From: Armatimonadota bacterium
GTDB taxonomy: Bacteria; Armatimonadota; UBA5829; DSUL01
Direction: 5' to 3'
Assembly: GCA_025998755.1 (NCBI GenBank)
Contig: AP024674.1
Coordinates: 1,230,162-1,294,161 of the forward strand
Length of the DNA stretch: 64,000 nucleotides
Position numbers and translations under genes: made by a program. Position 1 is the first letter of the stretch; every line of letters begins with the position of its first letter. This document shows, piece by piece, positions 44,153-52,622 of this stretch. The notes under the pieces are model-generated. The model ran no database searches. It saw nothing but the letters and a program-made list of their open reading frames with translations, and was not told the origin of the DNA.

Positions 44153-46850
44153 GGCAACCCAGGCGCAACGGCCATCACGGGCCGGGGACGCAGACCGCGA
44201 ATTGTATGAGCGGCTGCGTGCCATCCTGGCAGGCGCTGTGGACACCCTCAAACTGGGAGGGGCTTCCATCTACCTGCTGAACGAAACCCGGGATGTGCTG
44301 AGCGGACATATCTCGGTTGACAGTCGCGGTCAAGAGGTGGATATTGCCGGATCCTCCCGGCAGATCGAAGCGGACAGCCGCCTGGCTGGGATGATGGCCG
44401 GGCAGGTGGCCTCGCTGACGGGAGAGCAAACCGGGGAAGGCGAAGGAACCGCGGCTGTCCCGTTGAGGGTCAACGACCGGATCGTGGGTTTGCTTTCGGC
44501 CCGCAGCCAGGAGGGCGGCTCGGAGGCGGAGGAGAACGTCGACCGCCTGAAGCTGTTCGCCAGCCAGGCGGCCTTCGCCATGGAGGCAGCTGCGGCCGCG
44601 TCGCGCTGGAAACAGGAGGCGCATCACGAGCGCACTCTCTTCGAGGTGTCTCGCGCCATCTCGTCTGCACTGGATCCGCTTCAGGTCCAAAGGCTGGTAG
44701 CGGAGCTCATGGCCCGCGGGGTGAGATCGGACCGCTCCGCTCTTTACGTCATCGAGCGGGATCTGGAACAGTTGCGCAGACGCGCTTCATTTGGCGTGGA
44801 AGAGGAGATCTCCAACCGATACGCCACCATCCCCTTCGACGAGAAGGCTCCCACAGTGCACACTCTGGAATCCCAGCGCCCCGCGCCCGTGGCTCCCGAC
44901 TCAAGGGAGGGCTTGAACCGGGAGCTGAGCGAAAGCATCGGTGGACGGCGCGGTCTGGCGGTACCATTGCTCAGCAAAGGCTATCTGACCGCCATCGCTG
45001 TTGTGGCTTGCCCCGAAGGAGCCGAAGACTTCCGGCAGGACGAAGTCGAGTTGCTGATGGCGATTGCCGCGCAGGCGGCGGTATCCATTGAGAACGCCTC
45101 ACTCTATGATGCCCAGAACCGCGCTGTCACGGAGTTTGCGGCGCTGTATGCCGTGTCGCAGGCGCTGGCGGCATCGCCATCCCTGAACGACCGGCTGCAG
45201 GTGGTGGCGCAGAGCATCATGGCCGTAACGGGGATGAGCCGATGCGGAGTGTTCCTCATTGAGGACGGGCAGGCGCGGGGCTATCTACTGCTGGGCGCCA
45301 GCCCAGAAGAGGAGGAGCAGTTCCGCAAGCTGCGGCTGGGGCTGTCGGAGCGGGAGACCGCCATGATGCAGGCCATCAAGTCCGGGAAGCCCACCATAAT
45401 CGAGCAGCCCGCGGGACGCAAGGATGGGTACGTCGCGGAAAAATGGCGCATCCAGCGGATGCTGGCGGTTCCGCTCATTTATGAGGGGCGGACGGTGGGG
45501 CTCGCCGCCGCGGACGAACCTGGCAAGAAAGTGGTGCTGGGTGAAAAGGTCATCCAGGTGGCGGCCGCCATCGGAGAGCAGGCTGCTCTGGCCATACAGA
45601 ACGCGCGCCTGTTCGAGCAGACCAGGCAGCACGCGGAAGAGCTGGGCGTCCTGTGGGAGGTGGCTCAGGTGCTGGGCGCGGAGATGGAGATGGAGGATCT
45701 GCTGGACAAGCTACACGAGCAGATCGAGCTTCTTCCCTTCGTGGTGGCATCCTGCGCCATCGTTCGCCACTGGGACGGCAGCCTGCTGGTGTCGCGCGGG
45801 GCGGGACGAAGATCTCGCCTGAAAAGCGAGCGAGGTCTAACAGATCCCTGCGACCGGATCAGCACACAGGCACTGAGTGCAGAAACGCACATAGTGGAGC
45901 GTGAGGTACCTTTGCCCCCGCGCAGCGAGTTCCCTCGCTTCCGCGAGGCTGGGCTGGACCAAGCGGCGCTGCTGGCGCTTCCGTTGAGGCAACGGGGCGA
46001 GACGTTTGGAGTTCTGTCACTGCTGGCGCCGGGTGGGCACGAGTTCTCCACGGCTGAGTTGCGGCTGGCGGGTTCCATCGCCAGCGTCGCTGCAGCGGCG
46101 CTGACCCGTGCACAGATCTTCGAGCGGGAACGCCGGATAGCGGAGACTTTTCAGCGGACCTTCCTGCCCCAGGTTCCTGAGCAGGTGGGGGAGTTCGAAC
46201 TGGCGCACGAGTATTCCGCAGCCCTGGACGAGGCGCGCGTGGGCGGTGACTTCTACGACGTTTTTCCAACGCCCGACGGACGCCTGGCACTGGTCATCGG
46301 GGACGTCAGCGGCAAAGGACTCAACGCTGCGGTGCACACGGCCATGGCAAAGTATCTGCTTCGCGGTTTCGCGCACTGCGCGGCCGAGCCAGGAACTGTG
46401 CTGCGCCAGGTGAATGATGCGCTGTGTTTCTACGTGCCGGACAACATGTTCGTCACGCTGTTCTTCGGACTCCTAGACACTTCTTCCGGGTTGTTATACT
46501 ATGCCAACGCCGGGCACGAGCCGCCTCTCCTCTGGTCCCGAAAAACGGGAAGAATCCGCAGTCTGGCCAGCACTGGCCGCGCTCTGGGGTTCGTTCCGGG
46601 AGGAGAGTTCCTGTGCGAGGAGGCCGCCATCGAGCCAGGTGACATCCTGGTGATGTACACCGACGGCGTCACAGAGGCCCGGAACGGCGGCGCGCTGTTT
46701 GACGTTTCGGGAGTGCGGGACGCAGTGCGCGCCGCGGCCGGAGAGAGTGCGGCCAGGGTGGCGGAGCTGATCGAGACCCGGGCGCGGGAGCACGCGGGAG
46801 GGCGCCTGACGGACGATATCGCCCTGCTGGTAGCCAAACGGCGGGGTTGA
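44124..46850 (+). CDS. Four-GAF SpoIIE-type serine phosphatase (RsbU/RsbP-like)
   Basis: A 908-residue cytoplasmic signalling protein. Four GAF-like sensor domains occupy about residues 20-160, 170-325, 335-495 and 500-665, each ending in a helix such as SQAAFAMEAAAA or AAQAAVSIENASLYD. A coiled region joins them to a PP2C-type SpoIIE domain (about 670-905) with GGDFYDVF, GDVSGKGLNAA, AGHEPPLL, YTDGVTEARN and GGRLTDDIALL, i.e. the aspartates that bind manganese are present. The expected substrate is a phosphorylated STAS protein, and the very next gene encodes a STAS domain fused to a kinase. It overlaps the M16 gene by 29 bases. What the GAF domains sense is unknown. Confidence 0.92.
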   Translation: MKATDPKKTEATQAQRPSRAGDADRELYERLRAILAGAVDTLKLGGASIYLLNETRDVLSGHISVDSRGQEVDIAGSSRQIEADSRLAGMMAGQVASLTGEQTGEGEGTAAVPLRVNDRIVGLLSARSQEGGSEAEENVDRLKLFASQAAFAMEAAAAASRWKQEAHHERTLFEVSRAISSALDPLQVQRLVAELMARGVRSDRSALYVIERDLEQLRRRASFGVEEEISNRYATIPFDEKAPTVHTLESQRPAPVAPDSREGLNRELSESIGGRRGLAVPLLSKGYLTAIAVVACPEGAEDFRQDEVELLMAIAAQAAVSIENASLYDAQNRAVTEFAALYAVSQALAASPSLNDRLQVVAQSIMAVTGMSRCGVFLIEDGQARGYLLLGASPEEEEQFRKLRLGLSERETAMMQAIKSGKPTIIEQPAGRKDGYVAEKWRIQRMLAVPLIYEGRTVGLAAADEPGKKVVLGEKVIQVAAAIGEQAALAIQNARLFEQTRQHAEELGVLWEVAQVLGAEMEMEDLLDKLHEQIELLPFVVASCAIVRHWDGSLLVSRGAGRRSRLKSERGLTDPCDRISTQALSAETHIVEREVPLPPRSEFPRFREAGLDQAALLALPLRQRGETFGVLSLLAPGGHEFSTAELRLAGSIASVAAAALTRAQIFERERRIAETFQRTFLPQVPEQVGEFELAHEYSAALDEARVGGDFYDVFPTPDGRLALVIGDVSGKGLNAAVHTAMAKYLLRGFAHCAAEPGTVLRQVNDALCFYVPDNMFVTLFFGLLDTSSGLLYYANAGHEPPLLWSRKTGRIRSLASTGRALGFVPGGEFLCEEAAIEPGDILVMYTDGVTEARNGGALFDVSGVRDAVRAAAGESAARVAELIETRAREHAGGRLTDDIALLVAKRRG

Positions 46851-46879
46851 TCCGGAAGTCCTGACGAGGTGATCCGTCT

Positions 46880-47656
46880 GTGAAGATCGCGCCTGTTGCC
46901 GGGAAACCTGGCGAACTCGAGATCAGCGGAGAGATCGACTATCACAGTTCCGAGCATCTGCGCAGCAGGCTTGCTGCGGCGCTGGAGGAGCACGGCGGCT
47001 CCATCACGCTCCATCTCGAGCGGGTGGAGTTCATTGACTCCTCGGGCCTGTCGGTTCTGCTGGATGCTGTCAAGACGGCCCGGGCCCGGGGAGGTCACAT
47101 CACCCTCGTTCGTCCCAGCCGTCAATTGACGCGCGTCCTGGGCGTCTCCGGCTTTGCCCCGTTTTTCGAGATGCGGGACGGCGGCCACGAGACACCACCG
47201 GAGCCCGCCCAGGTAAGGGGAGCCGACGACGGAATCAGGACAGCCACCTTCGAGGCTGAAGGGCGCCCGGAGAATATCTCCGCACTCCGGAAGAGCGTGG
47301 TGAAGTTCGCCGAAGGTTTACCCCTGACGCAACAGGAGCTGGACGACCTGAAACTCGCCGTGGGAGAGGCCACCTGTAACGCGCTCCGCTACGGGTGTCC
47401 GACGGGAAACGAGACCATTCACGTCACGTGCACGCGAGAGGGCAACCGTTTCAGCGTTCGCGTCACGGACCCCGGCCCGGGATTCGATCCCGAAAGCATT
47501 CCCCAGGTTTCCCAGGGTGAGCTTGCTGAAGGAGGACGCGGGATATTCTTCATGCGCTGCCTTATGGACGAGGTGAACTTCCTCTTCTCTGGCGGCACTA
47601 CCGTCGAGCTCGTGAAGTATCTGCCAGAGCCCGCGCAAGACGGGGAAGGCATCTGA
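46880..47656 (+). CDS. Fusion of STAS anti-anti-sigma domain and RsbW-like serine kinase
   Basis: A 258-residue protein that joins two normally separate partner-switching proteins. Residues 1-100 are a STAS domain; the phosphorylated serine of SpoIIAA-type proteins corresponds to Ser55 in FIDSSGLSVLL. After a short polar linker, residues about 120-255 form a GHKL ATPase of the RsbW type: N-box GEATCNALRYG, G1 box DPGPGFDP and G2 box GGRGIFFM. The GTG start has GAGGTGA eight bases upstream. It lies 29 bases after the SpoIIE phosphatase gene, so phosphatase, substrate and kinase are in one transcript. No sigma factor gene is adjacent; the ECF sigma 7.6 kb away is not evidently linked. Confidence 0.88.
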   Translation: MKIAPVAGKPGELEISGEIDYHSSEHLRSRLAAALEEHGGSITLHLERVEFIDSSGLSVLLDAVKTARARGGHITLVRPSRQLTRVLGVSGFAPFFEMRDGGHETPPEPAQVRGADDGIRTATFEAEGRPENISALRKSVVKFAEGLPLTQQELDDLKLAVGEATCNALRYGCPTGNETIHVTCTREGNRFSVRVTDPGPGFDPESIPQVSQGELAEGGRGIFFMRCLMDEVNFLFSGGTTVELVKYLPEPAQDGEGI

Positions 47657-47679
47657 GGTCGGTCGTATTGCAGGACTCG

Positions 47680-47709
47680 TTGACACTCGAAGGGACAATC
47701 AGTCAGAAT
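47680..47709 (+). promoter_or_regulatory. Candidate promoter of the NicO-like gene
   Basis: A consensus TTGACA (47680-47685) is followed after 18 bases by CAGAAT (47704-47709), about 75 bases before the permease start and after the STAS-kinase stop. Confidence 0.45.
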
Positions 47710-47786
47710 ATTCTCATATTTCTTCGCCCCGCCTCTGCAGGAGGCTCGGCAAGCGCGAGGGCAACAAACTGACTGGAGTCGACGGA

Positions 47787-48524
47787 GTGTCGGTCATCTC
47801 TCTGCAAACCACGCTGGCTATGGCGTTCGTCCTGGGAGCACTGCACGTGCTGGAACCTGCGCACGGCCGCTCCATCATCCATGCCCTCCTGGTCGGCTCC
47901 AGCGGACGCGCCAGCGATGTATGGAAGTTCGGGCTCTCCGTGGTTCTGTCACATATCGGTCTGGCGGGGTTGCTGGCTGTGGCGGCAGCGTTCATCGGGC
48001 GGGAGATGGGTCAGGACACGCTCGCAACGGCCTTCCGCGTGGCGGGCGCTCTGGTGACGGTGGGGATTGGAATCCTGATGACCACCTGCGGTCTGGGAGA
48101 ACATACGACGTGTTCCCACCGTCACGGTGAGGGAGAGGCGTCCGACGACCCGGAACACGTTGAGCGTCACGCCGCCCACATGTTAAAAGCGCACGTGGTC
48201 AACCCTACCGTGCTCGGGATCAGCGGCGGGCTGATCCCCTGCCAGGGCACCATCGCCCTCCTTACCCTGTCAGTGGGATCGGGGAAGTTGCAGTCGGCGG
48301 TGTGGCTTATGCTGGCGTTCGCGCTGGGTCTGGGATCCTGCCTGATCGCCATCGGACTGCTGACCACTGTGGCGGCGGCCAGGGCCAGTGCTTTGTCCCG
48401 GCGGCTCGGTTCTTCGCGTGCCCTTGCGCTGGCTCCGGGGATACTGGTGCTGGCGATGGGCCTACTGGCCCTGGTTCTCGCCCTGATCGGACCCGGCGGC
48501 AACCACGCCGGACACCATCACTGA
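47787..48524 (+). CDS. NicO/RcnA-like nickel-cobalt permease
   Basis: A 245-residue inner-membrane protein with about six hydrophobic segments. The first helix carries LHVLEPAHGRSI, the histidine motif of the NicO/RcnA/UreH permease group, and there is a His/Asp/Glu-rich loop (about residues 103-130, with CSHRHGEGEASDDPEHVERH) and a GNHAGHHH tail that could bind metal. A later helix has GGLIPCQGTIALL, matching the second conserved motif. Probably exports or imports Ni or Co; direction is unknown. GTG start. Its end overlaps the convergent kinase gene by seven bases. Confidence 0.8.
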   Translation: MSVISLQTTLAMAFVLGALHVLEPAHGRSIIHALLVGSSGRASDVWKFGLSVVLSHIGLAGLLAVAAAFIGREMGQDTLATAFRVAGALVTVGIGILMTTCGLGEHTTCSHRHGEGEASDDPEHVERHAAHMLKAHVVNPTVLGISGGLIPCQGTIALLTLSVGSGKLQSAVWLMLAFALGLGSCLIAIGLLTTVAAARASALSRRLGSSRALALAPGILVLAMGLLALVLALIGPGGNHAGHHH

Positions 48525-49528
48525 GAACCGCCATCTTCTTCCCTGACTTCCACCCCTGGGGACGGGTACGGATAATAGACGGACTCCGCTCCGGCGTCCA
48601 TCAGCGCCCTGCCGACATCCTCCGGGTTGCCGGCGAGGGCGATGATGGTTCCGCCCTTTCCTGCCCCGGCAAGCTTCGAGCCATATGCGCCTGCACGGCG
48701 CGCGGCCTCGATGAGCCGGTCGTTTACGTCGTTGGACATCCCCAACCCGCGGACCAGCTCGTGGTTGCGGTTCATCAGGCGGCCAAGCTCCTCCCAGTTC
48801 CCCCGCAGCAGCGCTTTCTTGGCCTGGCGTGCCAGGCGGCCGATCTCCTCAAAGGCTGCCACCACCTCCGGTTCCCCATCTTCCCAGCGCTGCCGCGGTC
48901 CTCTGTGAACCGCGCCGGAGTTGCGCATAATGCCCGTGTGTCCCAGAATCAGCGGCGGCACAGGTGCTTCCGGATCCAGACGCTGAACAGTGGCCAGGGG
49001 CTCCGCAGCTTCGCCGCCAAGGCGCTCCTTGCCACGGAAGTCCAGGTAGGTCAGTCCGCCAAATGCGGCCATGTATTGATCCTGATAGCCGCACAGGATC
49101 CCCATCCGGACGGCCTCGATGAGCCGCGCCGTCTCAGCCAGCCAGTGCCTCTCCAGACTGCCTCCTATCCAGCGGGAGATGGCGGCGGTCAGGGCGACCG
49201 CGATGGCTGTGGATCCGGCGAGCCCGGAGCGGACCGGCACGCTGGAGGAGATGGAGATGGACACCCGGAACTCGGCCGGGTCCAGCCCGAACTGCAGCAC
49301 GGCGGAGCGCTGGAGGTCCAACAGGTCGCCCTTCGGCTCCAGGTCTTCCCGCGACCGGATGACCTGCCGCTCACTCCCGGACGTGAGCTCCAGGGCATCC
49401 GATTCCTCGATCCGGACCACGGCGCGCTCCCGGACGCTGATGGACAGGACGCTTCCCCCATACATGTCCGTGGGGTTCCCGACGATGCCGGCCCGTCCCG
49501 GAGCCGACGCTGTTACCACTCTGGCCAC
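48518..49528 (-). CDS. GHMP-family sugar kinase
   Basis: A 336-residue GHMP kinase that probably phosphorylates a sugar at C1. The N-terminus APGRAGIVGNPTDMYGG is nearer to glucuronokinase-type members than to mevalonate kinase; the ATP loop is SSSVPVRSGLAGSTA near residue 98 and motif 3 is GAGKGGTI near 290. It is last in the minus-strand surface-sugar cluster, 23 bases after the Wzi-like gene, with a GmhB-type phosphatase further upstream, so heptose-1-phosphate (HddA-type) chemistry is the other reading. The substrate is not settled by sequence. Confidence 0.82.
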   Translation of the reverse strand: MARVVTASAPGRAGIVGNPTDMYGGSVLSISVRERAVVRIEESDALELTSGSERQVIRSREDLEPKGDLLDLQRSAVLQFGLDPAEFRVSISISSSVPVRSGLAGSTAIAVALTAAISRWIGGSLERHWLAETARLIEAVRMGILCGYQDQYMAAFGGLTYLDFRGKERLGGEAAEPLATVQRLDPEAPVPPLILGHTGIMRNSGAVHRGPRQRWEDGEPEVVAAFEEIGRLARQAKKALLRGNWEELGRLMNRNHELVRGLGMSNDVNDRLIEAARRAGAYGSKLAGAGKGGTIIALAGNPEDVGRALMDAGAESVYYPYPSPGVEVREEDGGSQ

Positions 49529-49551
49529 GACCGGAACTCCTTATCCCTTCT

Positions 49552-51018
49552 CTAGAATGCGACACTCGCCCGGATGCCCGTGGAGGTTTCGTCCACGTCC
49601 CCGGAGCGCCATTCGAGGATCAGGCTGAGGCTGCTGCGGGAATCGAAATCCCAGGAAGGCTGGAGCGACAACACTGTGTTCCGACCGGGCCCACTCTTCT
49701 TGCGGCTGTCCACCAGCGTCGCCGCACAGTCCCATCTTTGTGAGAAGCGCTTCTCCGCCCGCAAAGCCAGAGTCCTGGAATCTGGACCATAGCTCCACGC
49801 CAGAGGCAGCCCGTCCTGCGTCCACGCAAGAAGCGGCGCACCCGGACGGGTGGCCTCGTAGGCGCGGGCGTCAATGACACAGTACTCCGCCTGTAGACGA
49901 AGCCCTCCCGAAGTAAAATCGGCAGACCTGGTCCGCAGCCCCACAAGTATGCCGGTCTTCTTCGGGGCGTCGTGGCGGGACGCGAGAGGGCTGGTCATAT
50001 CGTCCACCATCCACTGCAGGTATGTATCCGTGCGGGGTGACGGACGGTAGATCGCCTCGACGCCGAGCAGGGCGTTCCATTTGGAATCCACGTCCTTGAG
50101 AAACAGCGACTGATAGGCCAGAGCGGGAAGAACGGCCATCAGCGGATCCGGCGTACGGGTGGTCTTCGACATGTCAATGTAGCCGAGGGTCCACTTGGGA
50201 GACAGGGTCTTCTGCACGCGGCGGGAAAGCAGGTAAACCGTGCGGCCACGGTCCGAAAAGGCTCCGGTCTGCCAGGAAAGCGCCCAACGCCCTGGCCGCC
50301 CCAGATCCAGGACCCCGGACGCCCGGAGTTTAAACAGGGCGGGACTTGCGTCCGACAGCCACATAGACCCGGCGCCGGCCGTCCCGAACCACGAATAAGA
50401 GCGTCCGACGTCCCACTTGAACGTTCGGCGGTTCTCGGCAAAACTGAACCGATCCAGTGCAGGGAAACGCTGGTAGGAATCCGGATGGAACAGCCGGGCT
50501 TCCGAAGTCAGCGTGGCATTCAGCACGCGCCGCGGTCCGGGTATGGACACGGCGGTCAAAGTGCCCGTGGAAAATCCGCGCGAGTCGCCATCCGCGCGGC
50601 TGACGATTGCTGATACCCATCCCGTCAGAACGGTCTGATCGGCGGCAGATGGCCGACCCAGCTCCTTGTTATCTTCCAGTTGAACTCCCAGAAATACCAA
50701 CTCTTCGGAGAGTTCGTCGCGGAGGCGGGAATACAGCGCAGATGCGCGAGGCTCTGTAGGGATCTGCGCATTCCGGAGGATCTCCGCGATCTCGAGGCGT
50801 GTGAAGGTCCGGCTTTGCAAAAAGTCCCTTGCGGTGAAAGGAGGCAGCAAACCCTCGCCCGCCAGCCACGCCAAGGCGTCCATCTGCCAGCAGCCGCGAG
50901 GAACCATGTCCGTGGAGGGCTGGGCATACTCCGGTCCGGCGAGGCTTGCGGGGCACGTGACTGCCAGCAACAGAGCAGCACATCCTGCCCTGACGGCGCT
51001 AACCCATATCTTCCTCAT
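49552..51018 (-). CDS. Wzi-like outer-membrane barrel with SLH-like N-terminus
   Basis: A 488-residue exported protein. ATG at 51018 has AGAGG four bases upstream and gives a signal peptide (to about ASLAG, residue 28); it overlaps the GmhB-type gene by 20 bases. Residues about 40-85 (CWQMDALAWLAGEGLLPPFTAR and onward) look like an S-layer-homology-type helix pair. The rest is a string of alternating amphipathic strands with many aromatic residues, as in the capsule assembly barrel Wzi, and ends in phenylalanine as outer-membrane proteins commonly do. Sugar-cluster context fits attachment or export of surface polysaccharide. The Wzi assignment is by overall pattern. Confidence 0.75.
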   Translation of the reverse strand: MRKIWVSAVRAGCAALLLAVTCPASLAGPEYAQPSTDMVPRGCWQMDALAWLAGEGLLPPFTARDFLQSRTFTRLEIAEILRNAQIPTEPRASALYSRLRDELSEELVFLGVQLEDNKELGRPSAADQTVLTGWVSAIVSRADGDSRGFSTGTLTAVSIPGPRRVLNATLTSEARLFHPDSYQRFPALDRFSFAENRRTFKWDVGRSYSWFGTAGAGSMWLSDASPALFKLRASGVLDLGRPGRWALSWQTGAFSDRGRTVYLLSRRVQKTLSPKWTLGYIDMSKTTRTPDPLMAVLPALAYQSLFLKDVDSKWNALLGVEAIYRPSPRTDTYLQWMVDDMTSPLASRHDAPKKTGILVGLRTRSADFTSGGLRLQAEYCVIDARAYEATRPGAPLLAWTQDGLPLAWSYGPDSRTLALRAEKRFSQRWDCAATLVDSRKKSGPGRNTVLSLQPSWDFDSRSSLSLILEWRSGDVDETSTGIRASVAF

Positions 51019-51571
51019 CCATCCTCTCACAGATCCAGCGCACGGCGTCTTCCAGATCTGAAGCGCGGTAGTCGGCAAGATCCCCCACCCTGCTCAGCTG
51101 TCCCCGGGGATCTATGCCTGTGGGCACAAACACCGTCCGGACTCCCGCAGCCCGGCCAGCAGCCATATCCCGCCAGGAGTCACCCACCATGAAACTGCGG
51201 CTGAGGTCGAGCCCGTGTTCGCGAGCCGCCTGCAGAAGCAGTCCTCCCTTCGGCTTGCGGCAGTCGCACCCCTGTTCGTCTGTGTGTGTGCAGTAATACG
51301 ACTGCTCCAGCCGCACGCCCTGACTCTCCAGCACTTCGCGGAGTTTTGCGTCCACAGCCTGCAGGTCACCAGGCGTCATCAGGCCCTTGCCCACGCCGGC
51401 CTGGTTGGAAGCCAGAAACAGCGGGACGCCCCGGCGGACCAGCGGAGCAAGGGCGCGCCCTGCCCCTGGGAACACCTCCAGTTCCTCGGGGCGGCGCACA
51501 TAGCTTGCGATCTCCCGGTTCAGGGTGCCGTCACGGTCCAGGAAGACCGCCCGGCGCAAGCGGCCCGGCAC
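50999..51571 (-). CDS. gmhB: D,D-heptose 1,7-bisphosphate phosphatase-like HAD phosphatase
   Basis: A 190-residue HAD-superfamily phosphatase of the GmhB / histidinol-phosphatase group. The nucleophile loop is FLDRDGTLN (Asp12, Asp14), motif II is LASNQAGVGKG, a zinc site is formed by CTHTDEQGCDCRKPK and motif III/IV is MVGDSWRDM. The GTG start abuts the TAA of rfbB, so the two are coupled. In GmhB this removes the C7 phosphate of heptose bisphosphate; other sugar phosphates are possible. The next gene overlaps it by 20 bases. Confidence 0.85.
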   Translation of the reverse strand: MPGRLRRAVFLDRDGTLNREIASYVRRPEELEVFPGAGRALAPLVRRGVPLFLASNQAGVGKGLMTPGDLQAVDAKLREVLESQGVRLEQSYYCTHTDEQGCDCRKPKGGLLLQAAREHGLDLSRSFMVGDSWRDMAAGRAAGVRTVFVPTGIDPRGQLSRVGDLADYRASDLEDAVRWICERMDEEDMG

Positions 51572-52579
51572 TTATGACCGCTCTTTATACCACGCACGGT
51601 GGAACTGCTGGAAGGACTCTCCTTCCCGCACACGCCTCCACCAGCCCTCATTCTCGACATACCACCGGACAGTCAGCGGAAGGCCCTCGTCGAAGCTCAC
51701 CTTAGGGGTCCATCCCAGCGAGCGGAGTTTGGTGGTATCCAGCGAATACCTCCGGTCGTGACCCGGACGGTCCTTCACATACTTGATGAGCGACTCGTCC
51801 TTGCCCAGCGCCTCCAGGATGCCACGCGTGACCTCCAGGTTCGTGCGCTCGTAACCGCCTCCCACGTTGTAGACCTCGCCGGTCACGCCCTTCTGCAGAA
51901 CCATGTCTATCGCCGAGCAGTGATCCTCCACGAACAGCCAGTCCCGGACCTGCTGGCCGTCCCCGTAGACAGGCAAGGGCTTGTCTTCAAGCGCGTTGGT
52001 GATGAAAAATGGGATCAGCTTCTCCGGATGCTGATAGGGCCCGTAGTTGTTGGAAGCACGGGTGATGATGACCGGCACGCCGTAAGTGACGAAATAGGAG
52101 CGCGCGAGCAGGTCTGAGGCCGCCTTGCTCGCGGAATAGGGGCTGCGCGGCTCCACCGGATCGGTTTCCACGCTGGAGCCCTGCTCCACACTTCCATAGA
52201 CCTCGTCGGTGGAGATATGCACAAAACGCTCCACCCCGTGCTTGCGAGCCGCCTCCAGAAGCCGGAAAGTGCCCACCACATCCGTCGTGACGAAGTCCCC
52301 CGGCTCGTGAATGGAGCGGTCCACGAATGTCTCGGCTGCAAAGTTCACGATGGTGTCCACGTTCGGGACCAGATTGTCCACCATCGGCTCGTCGCGGATA
52401 TCGCCCTTGAAGAAGAAGAAACGGGGGTTGTCCGCCACATCGGCCAGGTTCTCCAGGTTGCCGGCATACGTCAGAGCATCCAGAACCAGGATGTCCAGGT
52501 CCGGATGCTGGCGCAGCATATAGCGCACAAAGTTGGAGCCGATGAAGCCCGCCCCCCCGGTGACAAGAATCCTTTTCAT
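51572..52579 (-). CDS. rfbB: dTDP-glucose 4,6-dehydratase
   Basis: Converts dTDP-glucose to dTDP-4-keto-6-deoxyglucose, 335 residues from the ATG at 52579; the longer open frame adds 40 residues unlike the family. NAD motif GGAGFIGSN at residues 8-16, active-site tyrosine and lysine in SPYSASK, HISTDEVYGS and the closing GWTPKVSFDEGL are all present. RmlC is immediately upstream; RmlA and RmlD genes are not in this window. Confidence 0.95.
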   Translation of the reverse strand: MKRILVTGGAGFIGSNFVRYMLRQHPDLDILVLDALTYAGNLENLADVADNPRFFFFKGDIRDEPMVDNLVPNVDTIVNFAAETFVDRSIHEPGDFVTTDVVGTFRLLEAARKHGVERFVHISTDEVYGSVEQGSSVETDPVEPRSPYSASKAASDLLARSYFVTYGVPVIITRASNNYGPYQHPEKLIPFFITNALEDKPLPVYGDGQQVRDWLFVEDHCSAIDMVLQKGVTGEVYNVGGGYERTNLEVTRGILEALGKDESLIKYVKDRPGHDRRYSLDTTKLRSLGWTPKVSFDEGLPLTVRWYVENEGWWRRVREGESFQQFHRAWYKERS

Positions 52580-52622
52580 CAATACAGTCCGTTTCCCGCC
52601 GGGTCCGTCCCGGTCTTGGTTA

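Noticed and set aside
48518-49528. Firm HddA (heptose-7-phosphate kinase) assignment
   Set aside because: The N-terminal APGRAGIVGNPTD pattern fits glucuronokinase-type GHMP kinases at least as well, so only the family is named.
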